Counted from the first letter of the stretch, positions 44,985-57,165 are shown. The stretch: DNA of 64,000 nucleotides from Delphinus delphis (GCF_949987515.2 NC_082689.1:4282001-4346000), one strand, 5' to 3'. The notes: generated from the sequence alone by a model not told the origin. A program made the numbers and translations.

Positions 44985-45375
44985 CACAGAGGGACCCCCC
45001 CCAAATTCACATCCACCCAGAACCTCAGAATGTGATGTTATTTGGAAATAGGGTCTTTTTGCAGCTGTAATTAGTTAAACTGAGATGAAGACATATGGGA
45101 TCGTGGTGGGCCCTGATCCAGTGGGACTGGTGTTCTCATAACAAGGGCACAAACACACAGGGGGAGGCCAAGGGAACAAGGAGACAGAGATTGGAGTCAC
45201 GCAGCCACAAGCTAAGGAAGCCTGGAGCCACCAGAAGCTGGGAGCGGCCAGGACGGACTCTGCCCTAGAGCCTCTAGAGCCTTGATTTCACGGTTTCTGG
45301 CCAGAACTCTGGGAGAATGAATGTCTGTTGTCTTTAAACCCCCGGTACCATGTCATGGTGGCCACAGGAGACGAG
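44985..45375 (+). mobile_element. MLT1-type (ERVL-MaLR) LTR
   Basis: CCAAATTCACATCCACCCAGAACCTCAGAATGTGATGTTATTTGGAAATAGGG, GGGCCCTGATCCAGTGGGACTGGTG, GGAGCCACCAGAAGCTGGGAG and a final CATGTCATGGTGGCCAC. Same orientation as the LTR 520 bases upstream. Confidence 0.82.
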
Positions 45376-45549
45376 CACCGTGGGTACCCTCACCCCGTGC
45401 TGTGTGATCCCGTGGGGATGCCAGGTAGGGGCCATGCCTGCTCACCACTGTATCCATCGCTCCCTGGCCCTGTGGCCCTGGGAATGCTGCCTGCCCTGCC
45501 TCCTCCATTTTTCCCCATCTGTGAAATGAAATAATGATGCCCCACAGGG

Positions 45550-46165
45550 CAATGAAGAGAAAACCATAATTTGAGAAGAGACATGCACCCCAATGTTCAT
45601 AGCAGCACTATTCACAATAGCCAAGACACGGAAGCAGCCTAAGTGTCCCTCAATAGACAAATGCGTAAAGAAGGCGTGGCACATGTATACAACGGAACAT
45701 AACTCAGCCATAATAGAGAATGAAACAGTGCCGTTTGCAGCCACGTGGATGGACCGAGAGATTATCATACTGTGTGAAGCAAGTCAGACAGAGAAAGACA
45801 AATATCATGTGGTATCAGTTACATGTGGAATCTAAAAAAATGATACAAATGAACTTATTTACGAAACAGAAACAGACCCACAGACATAGAAAACAAACCT
45901 ACGGGTACCAAAGGGGAAAGGTGGAGGGAAGGGATAAATTAGGAATTTGGGAGTAACAGATACACACTACTATGTATAAAATAGATAAACCACAAGGACC
46001 TACTGTATTGCATGGGGAACTATATTCAATATTTCGTAATAACCTATATGGGAAATGAATCTGAAAAAAGAAAAAGCTATATATACATATATAAAACTGA
46101 ATCACTTTGCTGTAACCTGAAACTAACACGACATTGTAAATCAACTATACTTCAATTTAAAAAAG
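45550..46165 (+). mobile_element. 5'-truncated L1 3' end
   Basis: Contains the last ORF2 codons (frame 45593-45835, with a C-terminal IAALFTIAKT..KQPKCPS pattern) and the 3' UTR with CAAGGACCTACTGTATTGCATGG and AATCACTTTGCTGTAACC. It ends in an A-rich tail that served as the landing site of the following SINE. No functional ORF. Confidence 0.88.
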
Positions 46166-46173
46166 AAAACAGA

Positions 46174-46370
46174 GGGCTTCCTTGGTGGCGCAGTGGTTGA
46201 GCGTCTGCCTGCCGATGCAGGGGACGTGGGTTCGTGCCCCAGTCCAGGAGGATCCCGCGGAGCGGCTGGGCCCGTGAGCCATGGCTGCTGAGCCTGTGCG
46301 TCTGGAGCCTGTGCTCCGCAAACGGGAGAGGCCACAACGGTGAGAGGTCCGCGTACCTCAAAAAAAAAAA
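46174..46370 (+). mobile_element. CHR-2 SINE (short cetacean form)
   Basis: The head GGGCTTCCTTGGTGGCGCAG is followed by GCCGATGCAGGGGACGTGGG, TTCGTGCCCC, GCGGAGCGGCTGGGCCCGTG, AACGGGAGAGGCCACAACGG, AGAGGTCCGCGTACC and an A tail. It lacks the longer 3' block of the CHR-1-like copies. About 200 bp; inserted into the A-rich end of an L1. Confidence 0.93.
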
Positions 46371-47864
46371 GAAAAAAGAGTAAAGGAGGTCACGATCTGT
46401 AAGGCCTCGGGGACGGCGTGGGTCCTACACACACCAGACACTCCATCCACATGCATCACCTGCCCTGCTCCCACGCTCTGGGCTCACAGACCCTCCCCAG
46501 GAGGCCCCGGGGAACCCCAGGCCACTGGAGCCGCTGCCGACATCTTGCTGTCGCTCCCTTCGGCCCCTCTGCATCTGGGCTTGGGGCGGGGGGAGCTGAC
46601 CTTCTCCTGGAACTTTCACATCCCACGGCCACATCTTCATCACTCCCTTCCACCGCCCAGCCTCCAGCACGGCCCAGCGCCCGCCTGCCCGCAAGGTCAG
46701 CTTCAACACGGCCAGCCGGTGTGGGTGGGGCCTCCTTCCGTAAGTACTTTCCTCCAGGTAGGAGATTCCCTCTCTGCCCCTTGCCCAGGCCCCTCCGCTG
46801 GATCCAGAAGCAGGGTGTTCAGCACTCGCCATCCTCCTCCGGGCAGGACCAACCTCCCGGTCTGCCCAGGATCGCGGGACCTCCCAGGACGCAGGACTCC
46901 CAGTGCTAAGCCAGCACCGTCACAGCAGATCAGGACAAGCTGTTTACACTCCCCTCCAGCCCTGCCGGGCCCCTGAGTCTGGTAGAAAGTCTGCGCTGAT
47001 CCCAGAGTCCTAGGTGAGTCCGTTGACCTGGGTCACACCCCCCGCCCACATCATACAAACCCTTCCTGGGGTCACCTTCTCCCATCTCCCCAGGAACCCA
47101 CAGCCCAGAATGAGCGGCATCAGGACGACTTTCTCATTTGGTGAGAAAGTCAGCAAATATTTCCTCAACACTAATCTGGAGATCTTTGCTTTCTGGGGTC
47201 TCACCTGGTCACCATATCTTCTAACTGACAGTTGCCCCCTTGAGACCCAGCAGCTGCCCATCAGCACAGGGAAAGCCTCGGGGCACAGCTGCCGATCTGA
47301 CGCCCTGGTCCCACTGATGTCACTGTCGTGCAAGCTCTTCATCTCCCGAACCCAACACTGACCACTGATGCTATGTGACCCTGCCTCCCCGCGGGCGGGG
47401 GGGGTGGGGACTGACCTCGAGGTGGAGGGGTGTGGCCATGCAGGAAGAGGGTGTGAAAGCCACACTCGTGGGAGCAGAGGTCGGGCAGATACGAATCATC
47501 CCTGCCCTGCAATCCTAACATCGCAAGCTGGTCCCCAGAACAGTTCACCCCAACTCCCACCGCACACCCCAATTTCACCTCCCCCAAAGAGCGCGACCGC
47601 GTTCTAAGCTTCACTTTACCCCCGTGCACCCCTCACAGCTCAGTTCCCTCCCAGTTCACTGGGCAGGCAGTGACCCTACAGGGACAGGAGAAACTTACTG
47701 GCCCTGCCCATGATATCTCTCCCATGTTGATTACTTAGTTACGTGGTTCTTTTTCCGTGACACCGAACTGAACTTGAGGGAGAGAATCACACCTGAGTGT
47801 TTGGGGATCCAGGTCACTGGGGACATACTGTTCGCACGTGAAGGTCGTTGGCTCTCCTGTTGCA
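46371..47864. other. unassigned GC-rich sequence, no gene seen
   Basis: Open frames of 115 to 163 codons overlap on both strands, as expected in GC-rich DNA. None resembles a known protein. Confidence 0.4.
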
Positions 47865-47960
47865 CCCATTCTACAAATAAGAAAGCTGAGGCTCAAAGAC
47901 AAACCATTGTACCCGGGTCACGCGGCAGGGTCAGCTCTGCGCCTGGGTCTCCTGACTCCT
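47865..47960 (-). mobile_element. MIR SINE fragment
   Basis: CTACAAATAAGAAAGCTGAGGCTCAAAGAC and GGTCACGCGGCAGGGTCAG match the reverse complement of the MIR core. Confidence 0.65.
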
Positions 47961-47964
47961 CCCC

Positions 47965-48130
47965 TGTACTCACGCATTCATTTAACAAACATTTATCAAG
48001 GGCTGACACGAGCCAGCACAGCCTAGGGGTGGGGTAAGGCAATGAGCAAATGGACAGAAGCTCCTGCCCTCGGAAGCTTGAGTCCAGTGGGGGGGACGGG
48101 CCCTGAATAAACACGCAGGTGCCCATTGGT
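47965..48130 (-). mobile_element. L2 LINE 3' fragment
   Basis: CATTCATTTAACAAACATTTATCAAGGGC, GCAATGAGCAAATGGACAG and CCTGCCCTCGGAAGCTTGAGTCCAGTGGGGGGGACGG match the reverse complement of the L2 tail. Confidence 0.72.
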
Positions 48131-48214
48131 CCTCAGTAAAGAAGCCCAAAGCAGGGCACATCCAGGATGGGCCTTCAATGCCTGTCTGCTACACGGATGG
48201 TCACAATGTTTCTT

Positions 48215-48577
48215 TTTTTTTTTTTTTTTTTTTTTTTAAATGAACAATCTGATTTTTTTTTTTTGAAAGTAATCTACCTTTTTTTTTAAAAAAAAAAATT
48301 TATTTATTTATTTTTGGCTGTGTTGGGTCTTCATTTCCGTGTGAGGGCTTTCTCTAGTTGTGGCAAGTGGGGGCCACTCCTCATGGCGGTGCGCGGGCCT
48401 CTCACTATCTCGGCCTCTCTCGCTGCGGAGCACAGTCTCCAGACGCGCAGGCTCAGCAGTTGTGGCTCACGGGCCTAGTTGCTCCACGGCATGTGGGACC
48501 CTCCCAGACCAGGGCTCGAACCCGTGTCCCTTGCATTAGCAGGCAGATTCTCAACCACTGCGCCACCAGGGAAGCCC
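48215..48577 (-). mobile_element. CHR SINE, antisense, with an interrupted poly(A) tail
   Basis: A perfect 14-bp target-site duplication (TCACAATGTTTCTT at 48201-48214 and 48578-48591) fixes the ends. The SINE body runs on the minus strand from 48577 (GGGCTTCCCTGGTGGCGCAG) to the AAATAAATAAATAAAT tail near 48300. Inside the duplication a T-rich tract of about 80 bases (poly(A) on the minus strand) is broken by two short unrelated segments near 48241-48252 and 48265-48278. Confidence 0.92.
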
Positions 48578-48591
48578 TCACAATGTTTCTT

Positions 48592-51261
48592 AAGCAAAAG
48601 AAAGCCTTTCCCTGACCCCCCCCAAATCTTACATTGAATTGCAATGAGTAAAACTGACCCAAGGGGCTCTCTCTGGGTGGGTGGGACCCTGTACCCCAGC
48701 CCAGCCCTCCCCCGGCCCCTGAGGCCTGTCTGGGAAATATCGGGGTCTGTGGGCCCCAGCGGGAAATTCAGTCCAGCGGCTGGGATCTCGTTTTACTCCG
48801 CGGGCTTCGCGGCCCCGACTTCAGCTGGGAGGCTGGCAGTACCGAGACCTTCCACCAGGCAGGCCCCGCTTTCGGGAGCCGGCCAGATTCCCTAAGTGAC
48901 ACCCAGGGGCTGCCCCTCGCTGTCCTGCCCACTCCGGGTGCTTCCTTATTGAGACAGAGGCGCTGAGAGCCTGGCACCCCCATAGAGAAGGGGGCCCCCC
49001 CTCGAGGGTGCTTTCCTGGAAATCGATGACGGTGACAAATGGCCCTCTTGTCTAAAAGGCTCAGATGTCTGTAACGGTGGGCACCCAGGCCATGCCACAT
49101 TAGTGGGTCCTGAGAACCGGGGGCCGCCTCCCACAGGCCTTTATTCACAGTCCCACACTCTTTCCGCAGTGGAGACGGATCCAGCCAAGGGGCCAGCGAG
49201 GTAGGCGGCTGGTTTCTGAGCCGTGGACGGCAGGTTCCCTGGGGACTTGAGAGAAGCTTTTGACTGTGTTTACGCTGGAGGCTGAACGTGGAGAGGATGC
49301 TGAAATGAGGGTGGGAGCTGGGGGAAAGCGCCCCAAGTTCACCATTCTCCCCGCCCCCATCCCCAGGCCCTCCCCACCCCTTCTGTTCATTCCTGGTTTG
49401 CTTGAATTCTCTAAACCCTTGCGCTGGCTTCTCTCTGTCTCCCCTCCTCTTTCCTTCCTCTCACTTTTATTATTCCTGCCAGCTCTTTTCCTGGGCTGCA
49501 TTAAGTGCTCACTCTAGAGTGGCTGGTGAATTGGATTAAAAAGCTGGAAATTATTAAAGGGAAATCAAGGTCGGGAAGCCTGGTCCCGCTGGTGATTGGT
49601 TTCCCGATTGCTAACAAATGGGCAGGATGCCATGAGGGCCCCGAGCTAGGAAACGAGAAAACTAAGGAGCGGCGTCCTGTCCTGCTGCCAGCAGAGTGGA
49701 CGCTTGTGCCCAGGCCCCAGTGGCCTGGATGGCCTGGTCTCCCACCTGATGGTCACAGGTGTCGCCCCCGCTCCTTGACACCTTTGCCCACGTAGGCTCA
49801 CTGCCCTAAGTTTTGTTCCCTCACACCTCGTGCTGTGCACCCCGATCCCCGACCGCTGGGATCTCCGTGTGACACACCTCCCACATCGTGCCCCTCACGT
49901 GACATCTCAGGTCACCTGGGTACGCATCTGCCTCTGCACTATGCCCTCACCTTTGCAACCCAATACCTCCTGCTCCGGACGCATGATGGGGGCTCAGCCT
50001 GGTTCCTCTTCGACCTCCACCCCCACCCCCCATCAGTCCCACGTGGACCCCTCACCACACTCCATTTCGATCCACCCTGAGGACGAGGGGCTGTGGCTGC
50101 CTCAGCTTTGACCCCAGGAGCTCCATCAGCGTCCGAGGCCGAATCACTGAATGTCACCCAGTGACATCCTGGGGCTCCCCCCAAGCTCCACGCCCCCGTC
50201 CTGAAACCAGCATCCAGAAGTGAACCACACGCCCTGAGTACAGTCGCCAGGAAGGCAAAGTCACCAAAAATGCCCCCAAAATTGATTCTAAGACCAAAAC
50301 CATCCAGAAGACCTTTAGGACAAAGCTGAGAACCTGCGCAAGGTTTGTACTTCCAGCAGGCAAGGCTGCTGCGGCAGAGAAACACTCAATTCCAGAAACA
50401 AGGAGCCCACCAGGCCCCCGTCCTTTTCTCTGCCCGTCCTCTCCTCCCCAAGGTTTCCCCAGAAAGATTTCCAAGTCCTCAACATCCCATTTCACACCCA
50501 GAACTTACCCCCCAACCTGCACAGAGCAGACGACCAGCAGGCTGCAGGGCACAATGTTGATTCTGAAACATGACGAACGAGGCTACACTCAGACACCGGG
50601 AAGGTCCTACCACCCCGGGAATCTCTGCGCAGCTGGTTTCACCTGCCCACGTCTCCCATGTCAGTCCATCAGCGGGACGCGAAGTGATGGATTCTCAGGG
50701 TTGGAAACTCAACCCCACTTCAGGCATAAAACTCCTCCACATGGTCCTAGGGAAGTGCGCGAATGCCTCCTCTTAGAAGCCTCTATTGACTGGAGCCTCA
50801 CCACCACTAACTCACAGTAGGTGCTGATGACCTGGGGGATCTTTACACTGAGCCAGCCGCCAGCCCCTCACCTTGGACCCCCATCTGAAAGCACATGAAG
50901 GGGTCTAACCCATCTGGCACTCAGACTGGGATGCAGAGGCAGGCCCGTCAGGACCACATCTCAGCACCCTCAGCTCTGTTCACTGCAGAATCCAGCCCGT
51001 GGTGTCTTTTTGGATCCGGAGTTTGTTTCCAGCAAACTTAAGGTAACACAGAGCCTCCCATCATTTGAAATTTTGATCAACAGGTCATCCAAATTTGCAT
51101 CAATGTCACTGATCACTGGTTGAGCAGCTAGGAAGAGGGCAGGGTCAGAGGGCCCTGCACGGGGGCACTTTGGCCAGAGGATGCTGGCTTTGCATCCCAG
51201 CCAGAGCCGTCACACCGACCAGCCACCAGGGAGGAGGAGGCCCCTGAGGGGCCAAAAGCTG
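48592..51261. other. unassigned sequence, no gene seen
   Basis: About 2.7 kb of GC-rich sequence with chance frames on both strands. No exon, RNA gene or named repeat was identified. Confidence 0.4.
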
Positions 51262-51705
51262 AGTGTATGTATGTCCATGCCTCTCTCTGCTTTGTCACAG
51301 CTCACCCCTCCCCCTCCCCATATCCTCAAGTCCGTTCTCTAGTAGGTCTGTGTCTTTATTCCCGTCTTACCCCTAGGTTCTTCATGACATTTTTTTTCTT
51401 AGATTCCATATATATGTGTTAGCATACGGTATTTGTTTTTCTCTTTCTGACTTACTTCACTCTGTATGACAGACTCTAGGTCCATCCATCTCAATAGATG
51501 CAGAGAAAGCTTTGGACAAAATTCAACACCCATTTATGATAAAAACCCTGCAGAAAGTAGGCATAGAGGGAACTTTCCTCAACATAATAAAGGCCATATA
51601 TAACAAACCCACAGCCAACATCGTCCTCAATGGTGAAAAACTGAAACTATTTCCACTAAGATCAGGAACAAGACAAGGGTGCCCACTCTCACCACCCTTT
51701 CTCTT
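51262..51705. mobile_element. rearranged L1 fragment: antisense 3' end joined to sense RT piece
   Basis: 51262 to about 51487 is the reverse complement of L1 (3' UTR and end of ORF2, with CTTCACTCTGTATGACAGACTC). About 51488-51705 is sense ORF2 from the RT region ([20 protein letters not shown], then [11 protein letters not shown]). The junction has a few bases of overlap. No poly(A) and no clear target-site duplication is seen, and the 3' UTR side is cut before its end. Confidence 0.85.
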
Positions 51706-52109
51706 CTTTTAGAAGAGGAGGGTGCTCCCCTGGCCGCACTCGGCCATCTCCCCTCCACTCCCGGAGCTGCCGTCCTCAGCCGGTCACTCCGTGTCCCTGA
51801 CAATTCACTACTGTTCTCAGTCCTCCAGCAGCGAGACCCACAGCCTCTGACACTTTGGGCGCCCCTCCACCTGCCTCCATGAATTCCCATCCCCTCTGCA
51901 ACCCTTCCTCTTCCAGATTCTCTCCTAACCTCTTAGAGTTTTCCTCCTTGGTTCATTTCTCCAGTCTTTCACCAACTCCCCAAATCCCCCCTAAACCCTA
52001 CTCTTCCCCCTGTGTCCCTGAGATAATGACAAAGCCCTTCGCCATCTGAATGAAATCGCAGAGGCAGCCCAGGGTCTCCAGGCAGAACTCACTTGTATCC
52101 CCCGACCCC
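51706..52109. other. unassigned pyrimidine-rich sequence
   Basis: C/T-rich, with no gene or confident repeat; possibly L2-like. Confidence 0.35.
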
Positions 52110-52490
52110 GTCCCTGTCTGCCCAGGCTGCTGTAGCAAAGCACCACGGCCCAGGCAGCTTAAACAGAAATCTATTTTCTCACAGTCCTGGACTCCAGGAG
52201 GCCAAGGTCAAAGTGTCCGCAGGGCTTAATTCCTCCGGGGCCTCCCTCCTTGGCTCACAGACAGCTACCTTCTCCCTGTGTCCTCTCATTCTTCCCTCTG
52301 GATGTCTGTGTTCTAATCTCCTCTTCTTATAAAGACACCAGTCAGATTGGATCAGGACCCACCATAAAGACCTCATTGTGACTTAATTGCCTCTCTAAGG
52401 ACTGTCTCCACATACAGTCTGAGGTACTGGTGTTAGGACTTCAACATACAAATTATGGGGGGCACGGTTCAGCCCAGAACATACCCCCTA
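52110..52490 (-). mobile_element. MLT1-type LTR, antisense
   Basis: CCAGGCTGCTGTAGCAAAGCACCACGGCCCAGGCAGC, CTCACAGTCCTGGACTCCAGGAGGCC, CTTCTTATAAAGACACCAGTCAG and TAGGACTTCAACATACAAATTATGGGGGGCAC follow the reverse complement of MLT1. Confidence 0.83.
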
Positions 52491-53059
52491 ACTGAGTACC
52501 TCACAAAACCGTTCTCTCCCTCCATCCCCTCTGCTCAGCAATGGTCCTTGCAGTATTGCCCGGCAGCAGGAACACATTCCCACCCCCCACCTCCCAGCCC
52601 CCAGCCCTCAGCCCTCAGCTCCCTAACCCACCTGCCACCCCGCCTCCAGTGCCGTGCTGCTCTTGTGTTTAAACATCACTGTTGTAACCCTGTTACTTGC
52701 AGGAGAAAAAGATTTATGTCTCTTCACCCTCTGTCCCAGCTGTTTCTCTTCCCCACCCTCTGCTCTGCCCATCTGGCACCCTGAATTGACACATGAACAA
52801 ACTCTCAGGCAGGGGTCAGAGCTGCCCTTTCCCTCTCCCTGGACCCAATGCTCCTTTGTCCCTTACTTCTTTACCTGGAAAACCAAACCAGTGCTCTTCC
52901 TCCTCCAAGACCCCACCAAGGGGGCATCCTGCCCTCACCCCCAGTTGATGGTCACTCCATCCTCTGTGCACCCGAGTGCTTTATGCAGACCTGTCTCCCG
53001 CGTGGAGCCCGAGGGAGGCTGTTTGCCTCTCTGTCACCCACTCCAGCCGACAGAGAACA
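52491..53059. other. unassigned C-rich sequence, possibly L2-derived
   Basis: L2-like texture without firm diagnostic words. Open frames up to 157 codons are not credible. Confidence 0.35.
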
Positions 53060-53140
53060 AGCCCCTTCCATCTCTGTATTCACTGTGCCTGGCACAGGGC
53101 AGACACCCCTCGGTCCTGGATAAATGAACGAATGATTAAT
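53060..53140 (+). mobile_element. L2 (or MIR) 3' tail
   Basis: CACTGTGCCTGGCACAGGGCAGACACCCC then TAAATGAACGAATG, the shared L2/MIR terminus. Confidence 0.55.
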
Positions 53141-54084
53141 TCAGTGAATGAACCTACAGCCTGGGTGCTCCTCCCCTCAGAGTAAACACAGAGCCTTGCA
53201 GAGAGTTGTTTTGCCCTAACTTGCAGTCTCTGAAAAATGAATCACTGTCTCTGAACTCTAAGAAATCCAATATCAAAGCCCCTAACAGGAAGCTGACATG
53301 TGCATGTTACAGACCCAGCAGAGGAATTTAAGGAGGTCTGGGCTTCGCAGCATCCTCTGGTCTGCGTGAGCCTCAAAGCCCGGGAATGTTCTTCGGGGAG
53401 AACATTCATCCTGCCTGCCACGGCGCCCACTTAAGGGAATGCCAACCGCTTCACTCCAGGCTGACTTTGCAGGTGCGCATAATTACATGGGAAGTGTTCC
53501 AGCAGCTCCAGTGAGGACACAGCAAGGAAAGCCGGCCCCCATCTGCTGGACGCAGCAAGCAGGACAGGGCGTGCCTTTCATCGGCTGCAAGTCTTGGGTT
53601 ATAGCTGGAAAGCTGGAACATTTTGGTTCTGTCTCAGAAGCCAGAAAGTTTGGGAAAAAGGGGAAATTTTCTGAATAATGAAGAGCCTGTTTGTTGGCGC
53701 GAAATCTACTCCTTGGCTTCTAGAAATGAATGCACGCTGCTTTCTAAATCTCACGTAGTCTCCTTCAGAAAGTGGGACAAAACCCAAAGCCTTGAACCTT
53801 GCTGTGCTCGCAGTTCTGCACATGCCGAACCCCCTCAGTATTCTAGCCCACGTGCCTGCACCTTTTCTCTGGGTTCAATGCCACCTTACACAAAGCTCAC
53901 ACTCTGACGGCGGCCCCGAGCCCCTGAAACACAGCAGGTGGGGCAGCCGGCTCTTTGGGCCCCGTTCCCCTTCCTGGCACAGGTCACAGCAAGCCCCGCA
54001 TCTCAGCTTCCCACAGGGATTTACAGAGCCCAGCCTCGGGGAGATGCTGACCCAAGACTACCCACACAGCTCCTGCCCAGTCAC
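53141..54084. other. unassigned sequence, no gene seen
   Basis: No gene or recognised element. Confidence 0.4.
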
Positions 54085-54200
54085 TAGCAATGTCCTTATT
54101 TATGCATTCATTCAACAAACCCTTATCGGGCACCTACTCTTTGCCAGGCATGGTTCTAGGTGCTGAGGACACTACAGTGAAAAAGTCAAGAAAGATGCCC
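54085..54200 (-). mobile_element. L2 LINE 3' fragment
   Basis: GCATTCATTCAACAAACCCTTATCGGGCACC, TTTGCCAGGCATGGTTCTAGGTGCTGAGGACAC and CAGTGAAAAAGTCAAGAAAG match the reverse complement of the L2 tail. Confidence 0.75.
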
Positions 54201-54214
54201 ACGTCCAAAACCCT

Positions 54215-54970
54215 GTAAGCTGTTGCTATTTCCTTATGTAGCAGAAGGGACCTTGTGGATGTGAGTAAGACAGAGAGATGCCTCCTGAGATGGAGAGATT
54301 CTCCTGGATTACCTGGGTTGGGCCCTAAACGTAATCACAAATATTCTCCTAAGAAGTCTTAAAAAATTCTCTGATTACTCCAACCTCACAATAAAATCTA
54401 AAAAAAAAAAAAAAATCTATCCACACATCCTACCTGAGAACGGAGGATTCTATAATCCTAGGAGGAAAGACCACGTTTTCTTTGCTATTTATTGGTTATC
54501 TAGAACATGAAGTATGTCAACAAAGGCTCAAAGGAAGAAACAAGAGATGTTATTTTAATACAAGCTTAAAAGGAGAAAAAGCAAATTGCATTTATGCACA
54601 GGATTTTCTTCAACCTACACAAAATAAGCTAAACATATTTCAAAAAAAGAGAGAAGGAGGCAGAGGGAGATCTGACCACAGGAGAGAGAAGGCAGTGTGA
54701 TGACCGAAGCAGAGGCTGCACGTGCTTTGAAGGTGGCAGAAGGGACCACGAGCCAAGAAATACAGGCGGCTTCTAGAAACGGAAAAGGTAAGGAAACAGA
54801 TCCTCCCCTAAAAGCCTCCAGAAGGAACCAGTCCTACCAGTACCCTGACTTTAGCCCAGTGAAATCAGTTTCGGACGTCTGACTTCTCAAACTGTAAGCA
54901 AGTAAGTGCGTGTTGTTTTAACTCCCTGAGTTTGTGGCGTGTGTTACAGCAGCCATAGGAAACTAATACA
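54215..54970 (+). mobile_element. MLT1-type LTR interrupted by about 290 bp
   Basis: The first part (54215 to about 54365) has GACCTTGTGGATGTGAGTAAG, GATTACCTGGGTTGGGCCC and the AATCACAAATATTCTCC words. The second part (about 54655-54970) has GAGGCTGCACGTGCTTTG, CCAGAAGGAACCAGTCC, GTTTGTGGCGTGTGTTACAGCAGCC and TAGGAAACTAATACA. The AT-rich middle contains a run of 15 A near 54402-54416 and is not LTR-like. It may be a separate insertion of unknown identity. Confidence 0.72.
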
Positions 54971-57079
54971 TACCTTCTCCCTCAAGTGTGGATTTCAGGG
55001 AGCCAGGGTACCCAGGCCTGGAAGGCACATCGTGGGCTATCTAACATGCCGCCAGATTTCTAATATGCATTAATCCACTGACTGGGCAAATGTTACACAG
55101 CATATCTCAGTGGGGTATGGTGCTGATGCAGGGAATGGAGGTGACAAGGACAGCCCTACTGCCTGGCCTTGTGGAGCTCCGGCCATGAGGCTCCCTGCAC
55201 ATGTCCAGCCTCAGGGACCTCGCTCTGACCCAAGGAAGCCCATTTATCCACGGACAGCTCACTCTCAGAAAGTTTTAAGGACTCCTTGGAAATTATAATA
55301 TTTCTTCCAACCAGTTTGGAGAAAGGCTGCTGCCCGGAGATGAACGTACTGTCCCAGGGGCTTGTTCTGTGTCTTTATTCCACAGTCTACAAGCGTGTGA
55401 ATATAGCCCGAAGCTGAATCGCTCACCCCTTGACTTCATTACATCATCCTCCCAAATCCCCAGCCTCTTACACACCTGCCCTCATTCAGACACATCTTCT
55501 TTGTACCTACGCGACTGGTTTTCTTGAAGCCAAGTTAACTGTGCTTATGAAATTCCATCTTTTTAGGTATGCTCCAGTATTCCTCCCTGATTATACATCC
55601 AGCACATTCGCAGACTCCTTAGCTATCTGTCATCAGAAAAGTATTTCTTCTATTTTGTGTGTGTGTGGAAGTAGAAACTTCAACAAGATCCCCATGCAGA
55701 TCATTCCAAGCCCAGGTCTCCCCTCTCGCAGGAATGCCCTGCAAGGACATACATTCAAACGTCCTGCAATCGGATGCCTAGCGCCCTCCTCGTCTGTCCT
55801 CCCAAGGCAGCGCCAGCTTCTTGCCAAGCAAGAAGTGGTTAATGCATCTCCTTGCTTTCCTCTATCTGGAGACCCAGACATCAGCCCTCTGGCGTGCACA
55901 TTCCATGAGCATTAGGGTACCAGGCAAAACCCTCCCAGGCGGATTCCACGGAAGATGCATGGAGGCAAAGAGCATGTTAATCAGGAGGCTGGCTTCCAAC
56001 AGAGATCGGTGAAGCCTGCCTTATCGGTCCTGGGAGCTGCAGCCGGCCGCCCAGCACACTTACCAGCCCTGCCAGCAGGAAGCAGACACTGGTAATTAAG
56101 GGCATGCCGTTTACTAGAGACAAAGGAGAGTATCACCAGAAAGCTGAGTTTGGGAGGACTGAAAGGGCACAATCAAAATGTAATTGGGGGGTGACGGCCT
56201 CTGTGCATCCTTGCCAACCCCTCAGCAAAGCATATTCTCGAGCCTTGGTTCGTGCTGTACTTTGCTCCCACGCTGGTCATAGCATAGGAATAAAGAGAGG
56301 AAGACAGCCTCTCTGTAAAAAATAGAGTAAGTTCCCAAAGCCACGCCAGCCACAATCCTTCCACTGCCCAGAAAGAAGCACTAATACCTTTAGGGCTTCA
56401 TTTTTTGTCTTATCTTTGTGTGTAATCTTTATTTGGTGTTTTGTCTTTCCAGATCTTTCCAGCTCTGAGCGTAGACACACCGAAAACTATGCTGGACACA
56501 TGCTAGTGCCTTTGAAATATACATGGTTTGTTTGCGTCTTCTCTGCATACATGTAACCCACGGGTTATGCACTGTGTTGCCGCTCGCTGTTTCCAGGCAA
56601 CAGCATGGGTTGGGTTTCCTGTCATGTCTGCACGGATAAATTCACTCACTCTTCTTCACGGCAGCCAAGCGCTCCGCTGTAGGGACACATCTGAGACTGC
56701 CTCACCGTTCCTTCCATGTTGAACATTTGGGCTGCTTCCAGTGATTTTCTGTCCCTGACGTCTTTGTCAACCTGCCACCTCCATCATCCTCTGTTGGGGC
56801 TGGTGTCCCAGATCCGGGCCCTGAGCCTCCTCCCATCGCTCATCCATGAGCAGCACAGAAAACCATGTGCCACAGCCTGAGCACACACTGAGGTCCCTCC
56901 CTCACCGTGGTCCACACAGTGACCTGGACGGATGGTCTCTGCCCGGCCTCTTGGTCATCCACCTGGTCTGCCTCCCCTTCCTGCACTCTCGGCTCCCTGG
57001 AGACCTCTGCAGAGACCGTTACGGGTCTGCCCAGGCAGAATGCGCTGCTCCCCATTTGTAGGACACTTCTCACTGTATC
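54971..57079. other. unassigned sequence, no gene seen
   Basis: No exon or RNA gene. A weak L1-like antisense 3' texture (TGAACATTTGGGCTGCTTCCAGTG) occurs near 56.72 kb. The rest is unassigned. Confidence 0.4.
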
Positions 57080-57165
57080 ACCCTCATTTTACATCCCAGC
57101 CCCTAGCACCATGCCTGGAATACAGCAGGCATTCAGTAAATATTGTTGAGTGGATGTAAGAATGA
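57080..57165 (+). mobile_element. L2 LINE 3' end
   Basis: CCCAGCCCCTAGCACCATGCCTGGAATACAGCAGGCATTCAGTAAATATTGTTGAGTGGATG is the L2 terminal pattern. Confidence 0.78.

Noticed and set aside
50256..50420. Lys-rich translation on the plus strand, considered as a processed pseudogene
   Set aside because: The frame is short, matches no family I recognise, and no poly(A) tail or target-site duplication is seen.
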